A stretch of 64,000 nucleotides of DNA from Galeopsis tetrahit (GCA_963675135.1 OY776133.1:35179494-35243493); one strand, 5' to 3'; counted from the stretch's first letter, positions 22,870 through 34,850 are shown. Notes: generated from the letters alone by a model not told the origin. Numbers and translations are program-made.

Positions 22870-23349
22870 TTAGTTATTCTCAAGGAAATGGGCAAAGCCA
22901 AGAAGGGGTAAAACCCGTAAGACTAGGGGAAAGGTGATTTCATGGGGAAAGCAATTGAAGCTATAAGCGGAAGAATGTCTGGATTGAAGAAAAACCAAAA
23001 GCTTCGCGATTTCTGATCAGAAACTCTATTAGAAGGCCTAACTCTACACTTAAAACCAAGGTGTTAAGTGAGAGGATTGCCTAGGCTTATAAGCCCACCC
23101 AAGACCATCTCTCTATCCGATGTGGGATACCTTAATACCCTCCCTCACGTGAGACGGCTCAGACGGGGTCTCAAACGGGGACCATGTCAACACGTGGTTC
23201 CACAGGTGGATCCACACATTGAAGTAGAGAGTTGGCTTTGATACCAATATTAGAAGACCTAACTCTACACTTAAAACCAAGGTGTTAAGTGAGAGGATTG
23301 CCTAGGCTTATAAGCCCACCCAAGAAACTCCAATCAGAAACTGATACCA
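22870..23349 (-). mobile_element. 5' leader and primer-binding site of a minus-strand copia fragment
   Basis: At 23341-23349 the minus strand reads TGGTATCAG immediately after an LTR ending ...TTTTCA (23350-23351), so a copia 5' LTR and leader run leftwards here. The leader has no gag and is lost near 22870, where the SCPL fragment begins. A TRIM-like element interrupts it (23027-23324). The matching LTR is split across 23350-23407 and 29314-29457. Confidence 0.65.
23027..23324 (-). mobile_element. TRIM-like miniature LTR retrotransposon
   Basis: Two direct repeats bound a roughly 110-bp core. The left repeat (23027-23137, 111 bp) runs TATTAGAAGG...CCTTAATA; the right one (23248-23324) matches its first 77 bases and then stops. 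On the minus strand the core starts with TTGGTATCAAAGCC (tRNA-iMet-like primer site) and ends in a purine tract (GTGAGGGAGGG) before the 3' LTR, which carries TCCCACATCGG, common in plant TRIM/LTR starts. It is flanked by a perfect 6-bp repeat AAACTC (23021-23026, 23325-23330). No coding capacity; it would need proteins from other elements. Confidence 0.8.
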
Positions 23350-23407
23350 TGAAAAGTTTTATGACCTATATATAAACTGGGAAAAATACCAAGTCTTATT
23401 TTATCAA
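23350..23407 (-). repeat. Split LTR, distal part (minus orientation)
   Basis: These 58 bases are the reverse complement of the end of the LTR at 30640-30832 (AAGTCTTATTTTATC and TATAAACTGG...AAAATACC). The rest of the same LTR continues at 29314-29457 beyond the inserted TIR element. It ends in CA next to the TGGTATCAG primer site at 23341-23349. Confidence 0.8.
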
Positions 23408-23908
23408 GGCCCCGTTTGATAGACCTCATTAGTTATGGGGCCAATACCTCCGTTTAATAGTATGGGGCAGATTATTCCTGGTTTTGCTATCTCCAATTTT
23501 AAAACAACCGTATGATGTGAAAATTGTGCCTCATGATTTGATATTAGTTTTTTTATGTAAAACTACTATTTTGTCCTCATCCAAATTGGGATATACCAAT
23601 TTCAACCCCTCATCCAAATTAACACAGTGCCCATTCCCCATTTTCATATATCCTTGTTTGTTGTTCGTGTGTTTTTCTTGCACAGGTTAGGTTGAATTAA
23701 TCATGTCAAGCCTTACCTTACAAATCGTAGTGAATAGAGTTCGATTCGTCGTTTCGTTTGGCATAGAAATTTTAGAAATTTTAGGTTCTTCGCCATCTAC
23801 GCCGCTGGGTTCAATTATTTCCTTTGCGGTACAGATTGTCGGCGTCTCCATCGCCCGGGGTTCGAAAAAAAGAGAGAATAAGATAGAGGGTTCACAACCA
23901 TAAGATCC

Positions 23909-24161
23909 TATAAAGGATTACTAAATACACCCCCTGATTTAGTAAATACACTCCCATCTTGTAAACCCTCTTCTACTTAGTTTTGGTAGTTAGGAGTTAG
24001 TTAATGACAGTTACTATTCTTAAGAGCCTATATATACATTAGGGCTCAATTGTACCACTTACTGAAATTCTGCAGAATTCAATCAACTTTCGATTCTTCT
24101 TTGTTTACATTTTACTTCTTCCATTTTCAATAAGAAGATGATGCAATGTATGGTTTCTACA
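23909..24161 (+). repeat. 5' LTR of copia A
   Basis: 253 bp, TATAAAGGATT...GGTTTCTACA. It has a TATA-like CCTATATATACATT near 24029. It is followed at once by the primer-binding site. Confidence 0.92.
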
Positions 24162-24170
24162 TGGTATCAG
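24162..24170 (+). promoter_or_regulatory. Primer-binding site of copia A
   Basis: TGGTATCAG directly after the 5' LTR, the core complement of initiator Met-tRNA. The usual AGC that follows is replaced by TAT. Confidence 0.8.
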
Positions 24171-24284
24171 TATTAGCCATCGTATTCGGGCCAATTTCTT
24201 TGCGAACCACCATCGCGTTCTCCTGCCCCTTTTGAAGCTTCACGAATTTCTTGCGTTTCTTGGCGATTCTTTCTTCCATGATCC

Positions 24285-27200
24285 ATGGCGCCAACGGTTA
24301 CTGATCCCGATTCTTTGGACCCGGCCCTCAATCCGTTCTCTCCGCTCGCCCTACATCAAAACGATAATCTGGCCGTCGCCATCGCCCTTGAACCCCTCGA
24401 CGGCACTAACTATGTCTCCTGGAGTCATGCGATCAAACGCGGCCTCAGTGTGAAGAACAAGGTTCGTCTGATTGATGGATCCTTGGATATTCCCAGCGAG
24501 GAAGATGAACCAGCCGTGTACTCTGCTTGGGTAAGATCCAATGACCTAGTTCTTATGTGGATTTTGAATTCTATTGTGCCTGAAATTAAGCGTACTTTGG
24601 ATTACTTCTCTATTGCAAAAGATGTTTGGGATGAATTAAAGGTTAGATATGCCTTATCCGATGGCACTAGGGTATATCACCTTGAGAAATCCCTTAGTAC
24701 AATCACTCAGGGTTCCCAATCTTTAGTCTCCTATTACAACCAATTCAAGTCTTTATGGGATGAGTACCTTAGCTTTAGGCCTATTCTTAAATGCTCTTGT
24801 GGTGCTATGGATACTTGCTCTTGTGAATTGCCTAAACTCATGACCAATATTCAAGAACAGGATGCTGTTTTAAAATTCTTAATTGGTTTGCATGATTCCT
24901 ATGGTGCTCTTCGAAGCCAATTCCTTTTGCAATCCCCATTTCCTCCTCTTTCCAAATTATATGGCATATTGCTTCAAGAGGAATCCCAAAGAAACCTCCA
25001 CAACACCCCTGATCCTATCCACCTAGACTTTGTTTCTATGACTGCCAGAAACAACAAATCTTTCAAAGATAGGAAGAAACCTCTAAAATGTGGCCACTGT
25101 GATGGCATTGGTCACTCCATAGATAGGTGCTTTCACATCATTGGCTTTCCACCTGGTTGGAGGGGACCTAGAACTCTTCCAAACAAACTCACTCAAAAAA
25201 CTGCCAACCTTTCCTTGAGGAACACCCCCTTGGACTCCAATCCTCTATTTGATCAGGTTTTATATGACAAGTTTGTAAGTTTTTCTAAGATGCAGAATTT
25301 GGGTGAACACATGGCTATGCCTCACACTGTGGCAGGAGCCTCCACTGCTCAACCTGATGTTAACCAAAACACCACTGATTCAGGTATGATTTCTAACATT
25401 TGCTTGCAAGATAGTACTATTTCTACTTGGATTATAGATACTGGGGCTACTGACCACATGGTCTTTGATTTGTCCTTGTTTTCCACCCCTCCCTCCATTG
25501 CCAATGTTAAGATTTCTTTGCCTAATAATGCTTTCTCCACTGCTACACATATGGGCAACATTGTTATCAATAAACATCTCACTCTATATAATGTCTTGTA
25601 TGTCCATGATTTTACCTTCAATTTGTTGTCTGTTAGTCACTTGACTAGGTACTCTAATTGTTTTGTGAGTTTCTTCTCCTCACATTGTGTTTTACAGGAC
25701 AACACCAACAAGATGGTGATTGGTACTGCTGATCAAGTGAGAGGCCTCTACCTCTTGAAAACTGCTGCTCCATGTGCATTACCTGCTTTAGGTTCAACTG
25801 TCACTTCTAGTTCTGTTGTTCTAAATACTTGTAACTTTGATACATGGCATAGAAGGCTAGGACACACTTCTAAGAAATGTATGTTGCACATTCCTGAATT
25901 GAATATTGATGCTACTTCTCCTGCTCATACAAACTGCTACATTTGCCCTTTAGCTAAGCAAAAGAGAAATTCTTTCCCTTTGAGTACATCTGTTTCTTCT
26001 CATGCTTTTCAATTGATACATTGTGATGTTTGGGGCCCTTTTTCCACCATATCTGCTTCTGGTTATAAGTACTTTCTGACTATTGTAGATGATTTCAGTA
26101 GATGTACATGGACTTACCTTCTAAGTGCTAAGAGTGATGTCAAAATTTGCCTCCAAAACTTCTATAACATGGTTCTAACTCATTTTGGCACTAAAATTAA
26201 GACTTTAAGGAGTGACAATGGGACTGAGTTTATTCTTTCTGATTTTTATCATACCCATGGGATCTTACACCAAACTTCTTGTGTTGAAACACCCCAACAA
26301 AATGGTATAGTTGATAGAAAACATCAACACTTGCTTCAAGTTGCTAGGGCTCTCCTTTTTCAGTCTTCTATACCTATTAAATATTGGGATGAATGCATCA
26401 AAACTGCTACTTTCATAATAAACAGAATCCCATCCTATACTCTTCAAAACAAGTCTCCCTTTGAACTTCTTTACAACAAGAAACCTGATTATTCCATGTT
26501 TAGAACTTTTGGATGTCTTTGCTTTGCCAACACTCTCACATCTCACAGACACAAATTTGCCCCTAGGGCAACCAAGTGTATATTCATTGGCTACCCTATG
26601 GGCACCAAAGGGTATAAACTCTTGGACATACACACTGAAAAACTCTCATTTCCAGAAATGTCAAGTTTTTTGAAGATGTCTTTCCCTTCAAAGATAACAG
26701 CCCCTCAAAACCTCCCTCCCCACTGCTACTCCCATCCTTGATGATTTCATTGATGATGACCACTTCAGTTCTCCCAATCTTTCACCCCCTGAGCTGCACA
26801 ATCCCATTCATGATTTACATGATTTGAATGTTTTGCATGATCCCACTGTTTCTGGTATTGATACTCACACTAGGCCTCTTATAACCAAGACTCAGCCTGC
26901 ATATTTACAATCTTATGAGACTTCATTACCTGCTTCAGTGGATCATGCCAATCACTCTACATCTTCCAGCATCAAATATCCCATCCAAACTTTCTTATCC
27001 TCTCACAAACTGTCACCCAGCTATAAAGCCTTCACCACTTCCATTTCCCAAATTCAGGAACCCAAATCTTACAAACAAGCAGCTCAGAATACTAAATGGG
27101 TCAATGCCATGCAACAAGAGTTGTCTGCATTAGTCAAAAACAACACCTGGACTCTTGTAAATCTCCCTCCTAATAAGCATTGCATAGGTTGTAGATGGAT

Positions 27201-28592
27201 CTACAAAGTAAAATACAAATCTGATGGCTCTATTGATAGATACAAAGCTAGATTAGTAGCTAAAGGGTTCACTCAACAAGAGGGCATTGATTATTTTGAC
27301 ACCTTTTCTCCAGTTGCTAAAATCACCAGTGTTAGAATACTTCTAGCTGTTGCTGTGTCTAAAAATTGGCATATTCATCAACTAGATGTCAATAATGCTT
27401 TCTTGCATGGTGACTTAGATGAAGAAATATATATGCTACCTCCCCCTGGCTATTGTTCTAAAACTGATACTAGAGTCTGTAAACTCAATAAGAGCCTTTA
27501 TGGATTGAAACAGGCTTCAAAACAGTGGTTCTCCAAATTAACCACCTCTTTGTTATCTTTACTCAATCACAGGCTGACACTTCTCTATTCACAAAACAAA
27601 CTGCTAATGCCTTTACTGTTGTCTTGTGTTATGTTGATGATCTGATTATAACAGGCACTAGCCTTGATGACATAAAGTCTATTAAGGCACATCTACATAA
27701 CTCTTTTACTATAAAAGATCTTGGCATTCTCAGATACATTTTAGGGATTGAAGTTGCCAGGAACCACTCTGGCATTACCCTTTCTCAGAGAAAATATGCT
27801 CTTGATTTGCTTGATGACTCTGGATACTTAGGATGTAAACCATCCTCCACTCCTATGGATGCCAAAGTCTGCTTTGATCCTCAATCTCCACCATTGACAA
27901 ACCCTCAACAATACAGAAGATTGGTAGGTAAACTCCTCTACCTTACCATTACTAGACTTGACCTATCTTATGCAGTTCAAACCATGAGTCAGTACATGCA
28001 ATCTCCCACTGCCTCTCACCTTGATGCAGTCCACAGGATCCTAAGGTATATCAAAGGTAACCCTGGTACTGGACTTTTCTATCCTAAACTAAACACTGCT
28101 AAATTGCATGCCTTTTCTGACTCTGATTGGGGGAGATGTACCCTAACAAGGAGAAGCATCACTGGTTATAGTATATATTTTGGTAATGCACTAATCTCTT
28201 GGAAATCCAAGAAACAAACCACTGTTAGTAGATCTTCTGCAGAGGCTGAGTACAGGGCTTTGGCATCAACAACATGTGAGCTCCAATGGATTCACTATAT
28301 CCTCAAGGATTTAAAGATCAGCCATTCCACTCCATCATCTATGTACACGGACAGCAAGAGTGCATTTTTAATTGCTCACAACCCCTGTTTACACCAAAGA
28401 ACAAAGCACATTGACTTGGATTATCACTTCACTAGAGAAAAGATCAAGGATGGCCTCCTCACCCTCATCCACATTCCTACTCAAGAGAACTTGGCCGACA
28501 TCCTCACCAAACCCTTACCTCCTGCTGGTTTCTTCACTCACAAAGCCAAAATGGGGTTAATTGATATCCACTCCCATTTTGAGGGGGTATAA
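24285..28592 (+). pseudogene. Copia A gag-pol polyprotein, three frame changes
   Basis: The ATG at 24285 opens an 818-codon piece. In order: UBN2-type gag (LDGTNYVSWSHAI, residues 39-50), a CCHC knuckle (C269-C282), protease WIIDTGATDHM (about 382), the H-H-C-C domain (WHRRLGH, about 521) and the integrase core with HCDVWGP and RSDNGTEF. At the third catalytic position codon 677 (26313-26315, GAT) gives Asp where the family has Glu (NGIVDRKHQ). The frame shifts near 26645 and again near 26720. RT then runs to 27645 (QLDVNNAFLHGD), and a small deletion near 27545 moves the frame again, after which CYVDDLIITG and a complete RNase H (SDSDWGRC, SSAEAEYRALA, NLADILTKPL) end at 28592. Confidence 0.9.
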
Positions 28593-28840
28593 AGGATTAC
28601 TAAATACACCCCCTGATTTAGTAAATACACTCCCATCTTGTAAACCCTCTTCTACTTAGTTTTGGTAGTTAGGAGTTAGTTAATGACATTTACTATTCTT
28701 AAGAGCCTATATATACATTAGGGCTCAATTGTACCACTTACTGAAATTCTGCAGAATTCAATCAACTTTCGATTCTTCTTTGTTTACATTCTTCTTCTTC
28801 CATTTTCAATAAGAAGATGATGCAATGTATGGTTTCTACA
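28588..28840 (+). repeat. 3' LTR of copia A
   Basis: 253 bp, the same ends as the 5' LTR. Differences seen: GACAGTTAC versus GACATTTAC, and ATTTTACTTC versus ATTCTTCTTC. Confidence 0.92.
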
Positions 28841-29313
28841 GAACCCTAGATAAATGGAAATGTACACTTACCTGAGACAGACATGGGAGACGAACGAAGG
28901 CAGAAGAAGTAAAATAAAATTGTAAGAACTAAGTATTATTGTACACTTACCTGAGACAGATGGGGAGACGATGAGAAAAATCGCGAGAGAGGGAGAGAGA
29001 GAGAGCGTGAGCGGCGATGAAAAATCGCCATAGAGAAAAAGAAGAGAGGCGAAATGTCTGTGAAAAGTGAAGGTAAAAATTAGGGTTTACATATAAATAT
29101 CATGAGCAAAGTAGTAATTTACTCCTCAATCTTGCACGCGATAAAAATGATGGATTGTAATCTCCCTTTTTTTTCAAGAGAACTCTCCTAAAGACCAACA
29201 GTGTTATGGAACGGGCCTTTATTTTCTCTTGGGCCTGTCAATTTGAAATCAAACAAAAGATTGACCCAGATTAGTGAATTATCTACCCCTAATCGGCCTC
29301 ATCAAACGGGGCC

Positions 29314-29457
29314 CAAAAGGTATTTTATACAAGATAATTATCATCTTATATAGATGATAATTCGTGCTGTTAATATAAACGGTTTTAGCACAAATTAAAA
29401 CTAATTATAAGCAGTTAACAAAACTAATTACAAACAACTAATTATCGTATATCTTCA
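29314..29457 (-). repeat. Split LTR, proximal part (minus orientation)
   Basis: Reverse complement of about 30640-30780 with a few differences (AAAAGGTATTTTATACAAG at the left, ATTATCGTATATC at the right). With 23350-23407 it makes one LTR, interrupted by the Tourist-like element. It therefore points opposite to the LTR at 30640-30832. Confidence 0.85.
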
Positions 29458-29479
29458 TGTATTGACTCCTTCTGCTTCT

Positions 29480-30652
29480 CTGACTGATACCTCCTCCAGG
29501 ATATTGTGATCCTCCTGATAAGAGAGTTTGTAAGTTGAACAAAAGCATTTATGGCTTAAAACAAGCATCTAGGCAATGGTTTCAAAAACTTGTTAACAGT
29601 TTATTTTCTCTTGGCTATACACAATCTAAGTTTGATTCTTCTTTGTTCTTAAAATCTGATAATTCTTTTTTTACTGCATTATTGTGTTATGTTGATGATA
29701 TCATCCTATGTGGTGACAGTGTTGATGAAATCATTAAAGTTAAACACCATTTGCATGTTTGAACTCTTAAATATATTCTTGGTATAGAGATAGTTAGAAC
29801 TAAGTCTGGTTTATCTCTTTGCCAAAGAAAATATGCTTTGGATATCATTAATGATGCAGGATATTTGGGTTTAAAACCTTGTGCTACACCCATAGATCCT
29901 AAACAGAAGTTTACCACGCAAAACTATCCACCCCTTGAAGATCCTTCTGTCTATAGAAGGCTGGTAGGTAGGTTGTTATATTTTCGTGTTACCAGGCCTG
30001 ATATATCTTATTGTGTATAGACTTTAAGTCAAAGTTTAAGCAACCCAAGACAAGCAGACCTGATTGCTGCCCACAGAGTGTTGAGATATTTGAAAGGAAC
30101 TCCGGGATGAGGATTATTTTTAAAAGCTGGAGAAGATTTTTCTTTAAAGGCATTTTCTGACAGTGATTGGGCTAGATGCCCTACTACTAGACGAAGTATC
30201 ACTGGGTATGCTGTCTTTCTTGGTAATACTTTGGTCTCATGGAAATTTAAGAAACAGCCTACCGTGAGCAGGAGTTCAGCAGAGGCTGAGTATAGAGCAT
30301 TGGCTTATACTACTTGTGAAGTCCAATGGATATTGTTTCTACTCCAAGAGTTAAAATTTTCACATGATTTTCCAGCCTTGGTTTTCACAGATAGTAAGTC
30401 CGCATATAGTATGGCACACAACCCGGTCATGCATGATAAATCTAAGCACATCCAAGTGGATTATCACTTCACTAGAGAAAAGATTCAAGAGGGGGTCATC
30501 AAACTCATACATCTTCCTGCAGAAGACAATGTTGCAGACATGTTTACCAAGCCTTTAGGGCCTTACCTATTCAAGTTTTACATCTCCAAGATGACCTTGA
30601 CAAAAATACATGCTCATCTTGAGGGGGGTCTCAAGGATATATACGATAGTTA
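29480..30652 (+). pseudogene. Copia B: partial reverse transcriptase and RNase H
   Basis: The frame begins inside RT (PPPGYCDPPDKRVCKLN, YGLKQASRQWF), goes through an intact CYVDDIILCG box and continues to the end of RNase H (FSDSDWARC, SSAEAEYRALA, DNVADMFTKPLGP). Three stops break it: TGA near 29760, TAG near 30018 and TGA near 30108. Gag, protease, integrase and the first half of RT are gone. The region ends with a purine tract (TTGAGGGGGG) and an LTR. The closest match in the window is copia A, but they are clearly different families. Confidence 0.88.
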
Positions 30653-30832
30653 ATTGTTTGTAATTAATTTTGTTAACTGCTTATAATTAGTTTTAATTTG
30701 TGCTAAAACCGTTTATATTAACAGCACAAATTATCATCTATATAAGATGATAATTCTCTTGTATAAAATACCTTTTGATAAAATAAGACTTGGTATTTTT
30801 TCCAGTTTATATACCGGTCATAAAACTTCTCA
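30640..30832 (+). repeat. 3' LTR of copia B
   Basis: Follows the purine tract and runs from about TATATACGATAG to ...ACTTCTCA. It is the mirror copy of the split LTR at 23350-29457 and keeps the site (CCTTTTGATAAAA) where the Tourist-like element inserted in the other copy. The exact left boundary is uncertain by about 10 bases. Confidence 0.75.
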
Positions 30833-30890
30833 GTTATTAGAATAAATTAATTAATGAAGCCCAAGGAGACGAAAAAACAAAAAAATTATA

Positions 30891-31154
30891 CTCCCTCCGT
30901 CCCACAAAAATAGCTATATTTGACTACACACAAATTAAAAAAAAATCAATAAATGTAGTCAAATTTAGCTAATGTGTCAATTTTGCCCTTGGAATCACAT
31001 ACTCCAAAATCTGCTAAGTTTTAATTACTCTTATTAATTAAGGGTAAAATTGACAATAAAACATTTAATACTAAGGTAAAAGAGGAAATGTAGTTATAAT
31101 TTGGGACATCCAACAACAAAGGAATATATAGCTATCTTTGTGGGATGGAGGAAG
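30891..31154. mobile_element. Stowaway-type MITE 2
   Basis: 264 bp; terminal repeats CTCCCTCCGTCCCACAAAAA and, reversed, CTTCCTCCATCCCACAAAGA, with TA on both sides. Noncoding. Confidence 0.93.
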
Positions 31155-31737
31155 TAATTAATTAGAAACTCATTTGGCTTACACAAACTGACATTTAAAT
31201 TTATACTAACACATACATCAAACATAAACTTCCATTTCAATTCTAACTACATTAATCTAATCAACTTATCAAATAAATTTTACAGTTTAAATTACCAAAT
31301 CTAATAGCCACCATTTGACAATATTATTTGAAAATGACCATAATACTGCTATTGTAACAAAAGTGACGTACGCCCCAACACAGTACAACCATTCCTATTA
31401 TTCTTGATATTTCTTCTGCAACAAAATAAACTTGCACATAAATATGATATATACGCACACACGCGTAATATAATGAGAAGAAAATAAAAGATTTTCGATT
31501 AAATACAGTAGGAGAAGGAAAAACTGAAGTCAATTCCGATGCATAATAATACAAATAAATAAAGAAAAAGGCAACAGTAGAATAATATCGTGAACTCCTT
31601 GAAGATGGAGAAGAATCGTATCAAATTTGGGTGTGTGGGAATATTAGGGCACGGGTATAACATGACTTGCTACAAATAGTACAAATTAAAAATCACAATA
31701 TTTATTCATTAGAAAGTAAAACGAAGGAGTACCCATG
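31155..31737. other. 3' flank of the SCPL locus
   Basis: No frame or repeat recognised. AT-rich; it probably includes the 3' untranslated region and polyadenylation region of the minus-strand SCPL gene (for example TTTATTCATTAGAAAG at 31701-31716), but no signal can be fixed. Confidence 0.4.
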
Positions 31738-34049
31738 TTAGAGAGGGCTGCCGCTAAGCCATCTATCAAACATGGCAAAACATTCCTTGGGCAAATACTC
31801 TGGTGCTGTATGGCCTGCCCCCTGAAAACATAGTCATCAAATTGAAACTTGAAATTTATTATATTTTTTCACTTATCCCAAAGAGTAGTACACAATTAAC
31901 AAGAATTACCAACCTTCACAGTGACATATGTAAAGTCGGAGTCTATGTTGGAATATAGAGTTGCATACCTAACCCAAACAAAAAATATATCATGACTAAC
32001 ATCAAAACTTGATCGAAAATTACAAAATAGTGTATAGGAACAAAACTAACCCCGCAACTTGATTTTCAACAAACCAAGGTCTCCAGCCATTTTTTATCTG
32101 CAATTCCAATGATCTTATCCATTCTTCCGTTGTTGAATGAGGAGCACCCATGTCTAGGTCCCCACTGTCAATAACATTATTGATTTACCAACAAATAATT
32201 AATTATTATAATGAAAAACAACAAATTACATAATACTAAACCACAATAGTTAAAAATCAGAGTAATAAAGAAATCACCATCACCTGTAAATTAGAACTCG
32301 ACAATCGCTTTGGTTTGCGAACTTCTTGTGATAATTAACGACGGAATCAACATTTTGTGTGTATGTCCCATTTCTCATGGTACGATTACAACGTACCCAT
32401 TCAGTTATTGTTCCCTACGCAATATGAGTGTTACAATTGATAAATGCATAATTTTTTTTTTTTTTGTGAGAGTGTATTGCGGAAGTTGCAATTTTTTATG
32501 GTTGGTTGATTACCTCACGGACATGTAGAGCCTCTTGGACAACTTTTATATTAGCCCATTTGTACGAGAAAATATAATTTAATGCCTGTTAAGAAGAAGC
32601 AAGAAACAATGTTTGAATTCAAATAAGAAAGAGTTTTTTATTAAGGTGAACAAAAAATAGGTTTATAAAGAGAACGTTAAACATTACTCGACACCATGAC
32701 TTGGGAGTGGAGGATTGTAGAAAACGTCGAGCATAATTTTCGTCTTCAGACGGCATTTGATGCGATAACAACCCTCGTTTCCCACTCAATATATTACACC
32801 ACGGTTCTAATATATTATAAGTGTTTATCTTTTCAACACACTGCACAACACATGCATAAAATGAAGTCATGAAGATGGAAAAGCCAAAATTTTAAACTAA
32901 TTAGAAACTCACTTGGTTTACACTTTCCATAACATTCTTGCACAAATGGTTGTTCGGCTCGACACTCACATAATTCCCATTGCATTTGTCTTTTGCAGAC
33001 TAGTTTTTTAGAAAAGTAAAAAAAAAAAAAAAAAAAGGAATTAATTTTGCAAATTATGTATATAATTAATAAATAAAATGTAAATAGGAATAAGAATTGC
33101 CAGGTAGAGTTCATCTGATAAGGTGAGCATACGGAATTCTTCCATTGTAGTCTATTGAGTAATCAGTAATAGGATTTCCCAATATGTATCCCTAATCAAT
33201 CACAACTAAAATTAATTAGTAAAAGCTCCACACACATGCACATTATAAAGTAGCAATTTGAAAAGGGAAGATAATGATAACTACTTTCATGTTCAAGCGT
33301 GGTTCACTCCCTGCTTTAATGCCTATCAAACAAAGATAAAGATTAATTATATCTTGTAAGTCTTGGTAGGTGATTAAATTAATGATAAATAGTCCAGTAT
33401 ATATATATATATATAATTAATTAAATTAAGGGATGAAAGTAAAATTACCATTATAGACGTGGTCAACAACAAGAGGAACAATCATGCCACCAAAAGAATC
33501 ACCGGCTACATAGAAGGGATTCTTATGAAATTTTGGATGACTTATAATCCACTGCAACACGTGAGTAGTGTCAAGTACAACTCCATAGATAATTGAATTA
33601 GGTGTTTAATTAATTAAATTCTCACCTTTTGAATGAATTCATAGGTGAGAGTGCCTGAAATTGTATCGTTAGATTCATAAGCTCTTGGAGTACGACTTTT
33701 TGGATAAGTAAATCCAGTACCAACAGGCTGGTCTATAAATATAATGTTTGACACCTGCATATAGATATTTTAATATCTAAATAAATACAGTCTTATAAAT
33801 TTAGTAATGAGCTAGCTAGGTAGAATATAAACCTTAGTCCATGAATAGGGATTTAATTCAAGAGTAGGTATGATGGTGGTTTTAGTGTAGTCAAACTTGA
33901 GAGGCCCTGCACCATATTATACGTATAACAAAAATTAAATAATTAATTAAACACCACTGGATTGGTTATATAGAATCAATTCCTTACGAGGAATTGAGTT
34001 GACTTGGTCAACTTAAATCTTAAATATTCAAAAATATTGTGAACCCTAA

Positions 34050-34388
34050 GGTGGTGTTTGGTTTGGGATTAATTTGGATTGGATTTGGATTGAGGTGGAT
34101 TGGATTGGGATTTGGATTGAGGTGGATTTGATTGAGATTTGTAAGTTGTGTTTGGTTAAGGATTGAAAAGTAGGGGTAGATGTATTTTTATGTCACATCA
34201 AAGTATGAGAGAGAAAAAAGTAGGAGAGAGAATGAGTGGTTGAAAAGAGTGATTTGATTGTATAAAAATAGGTGTATAGGTGTATTATAGGGGTGGATTA
34301 GTATTTGGATTGAGATGAATTGAGAGAAATTTGATTGGGATTGGGCCAATCCAAATCCGGATTGGCTAATCGCAAACCAAACACTGCC
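34050..34388. mobile_element. Tourist-like MITE in SCPL intron 2
   Basis: 339 bp with ends GGTGGTGTTTGGTTTG and, reversed, GGCAGTGTTTGGTTTG, and the 3-bp duplication TAA (34047-34049, 34389-34391), as in PIF/Harbinger-type MITEs. Inner sequence is full of GGATTGGATT-type words. Noncoding. The related sequence at 63570-63760 lacks it. Confidence 0.88.
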
Positions 34389-34496
34389 TAAATATTCAAG
34401 ATTATTGTGAATAAAATTTTTGACTTGGTTATTTTTTTTTATTATTATTATTATTTTTTTTTTGTAATTTATTGATAATTTTTTTTCGAAATTGTG

Positions 34497-34850
34497 TGTG
34501 TTGAAAAGTGTAAGTTAATATTACTAAAAAGTGTAACAAAATATTACTAAAAAGTGTAACACATTTTTTTATTAAAAAGTGTAAGTCACTATAATTGAAA
34601 AGTGCAACACAACTTTTAATGAAAAGTATAAGTCATTATAACTAGAAAATGCAAGTTAGTATAACTAGAAAGTGCAACACAATATTATTAAAAAGTGCAT
34701 GTCAATATACTTGAAAAGTGCAACACAATATTTTAATGAAAAGTGTAAGTTATTATAACTGAAAAGTGTAACAAAATACGAGTAAAAAGTGTAAGTCAAT
34801 ATAATTAAAAAATATTGTTGAAAATAGTAAGTCACTACAACTGAAAATAT
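34497..34850. repeat. Degenerate GAAAAGTGTAA repeat in SCPL intron 2
   Basis: About 15 loosely spaced copies of GAAAAGTG(T/C)AA separated by 10-20 bases of AT-rich sequence. The block starts with TTTCGAAATTGTGTGTGTTG, which recurs before the same motif at 63711-63731. The motif also builds the minisatellite at 57145-58360. Confidence 0.75.

Larger units (their letters stand above)
23909..28840 (+). mobile_element. Copia element A, nearly intact structure
   Basis: 4932 bp with two 253-bp LTRs, a primer-binding site, a gag-pol region and a polypurine tract (TTTTGAGGGGG, just before 28588). The LTRs differ at about 3 of 253 positions by eye, so insertion was recent. The flanks GATCC (23904-23908) and GAACC (28841-28845) look like a 5-bp target duplication with one mismatch. 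The size and short LTRs suit the Ale/Retrofit group. Frameshifts in pol make it non-autonomous. Confidence 0.92.
23408..29313. mobile_element. Tourist-like (PIF/Harbinger-type) TIR element hosting a copia
   Basis: Terminal inverted repeats GGCCCCGTTTGAT (left) and GGCCCCGTTTGAT (right, reversed) bound the element, with a 3-bp duplication CAA at 23405-23407 and 29314-29316. The duplication is confirmed by the uninterrupted sequence TATCAAAAGG in the inverted LTR copy near 30775 (read reversed). Without the copia at 23909-28840 it is about 970 bp. It has no transposase; the right arm contains two copies of a CACTTACCTGAGACAGA block (about 28866 and 28948) that looks like an exon-intron border on the minus strand (CTCAG|GTAAGTG), perhaps captured host sequence. 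Confidence 0.75.
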
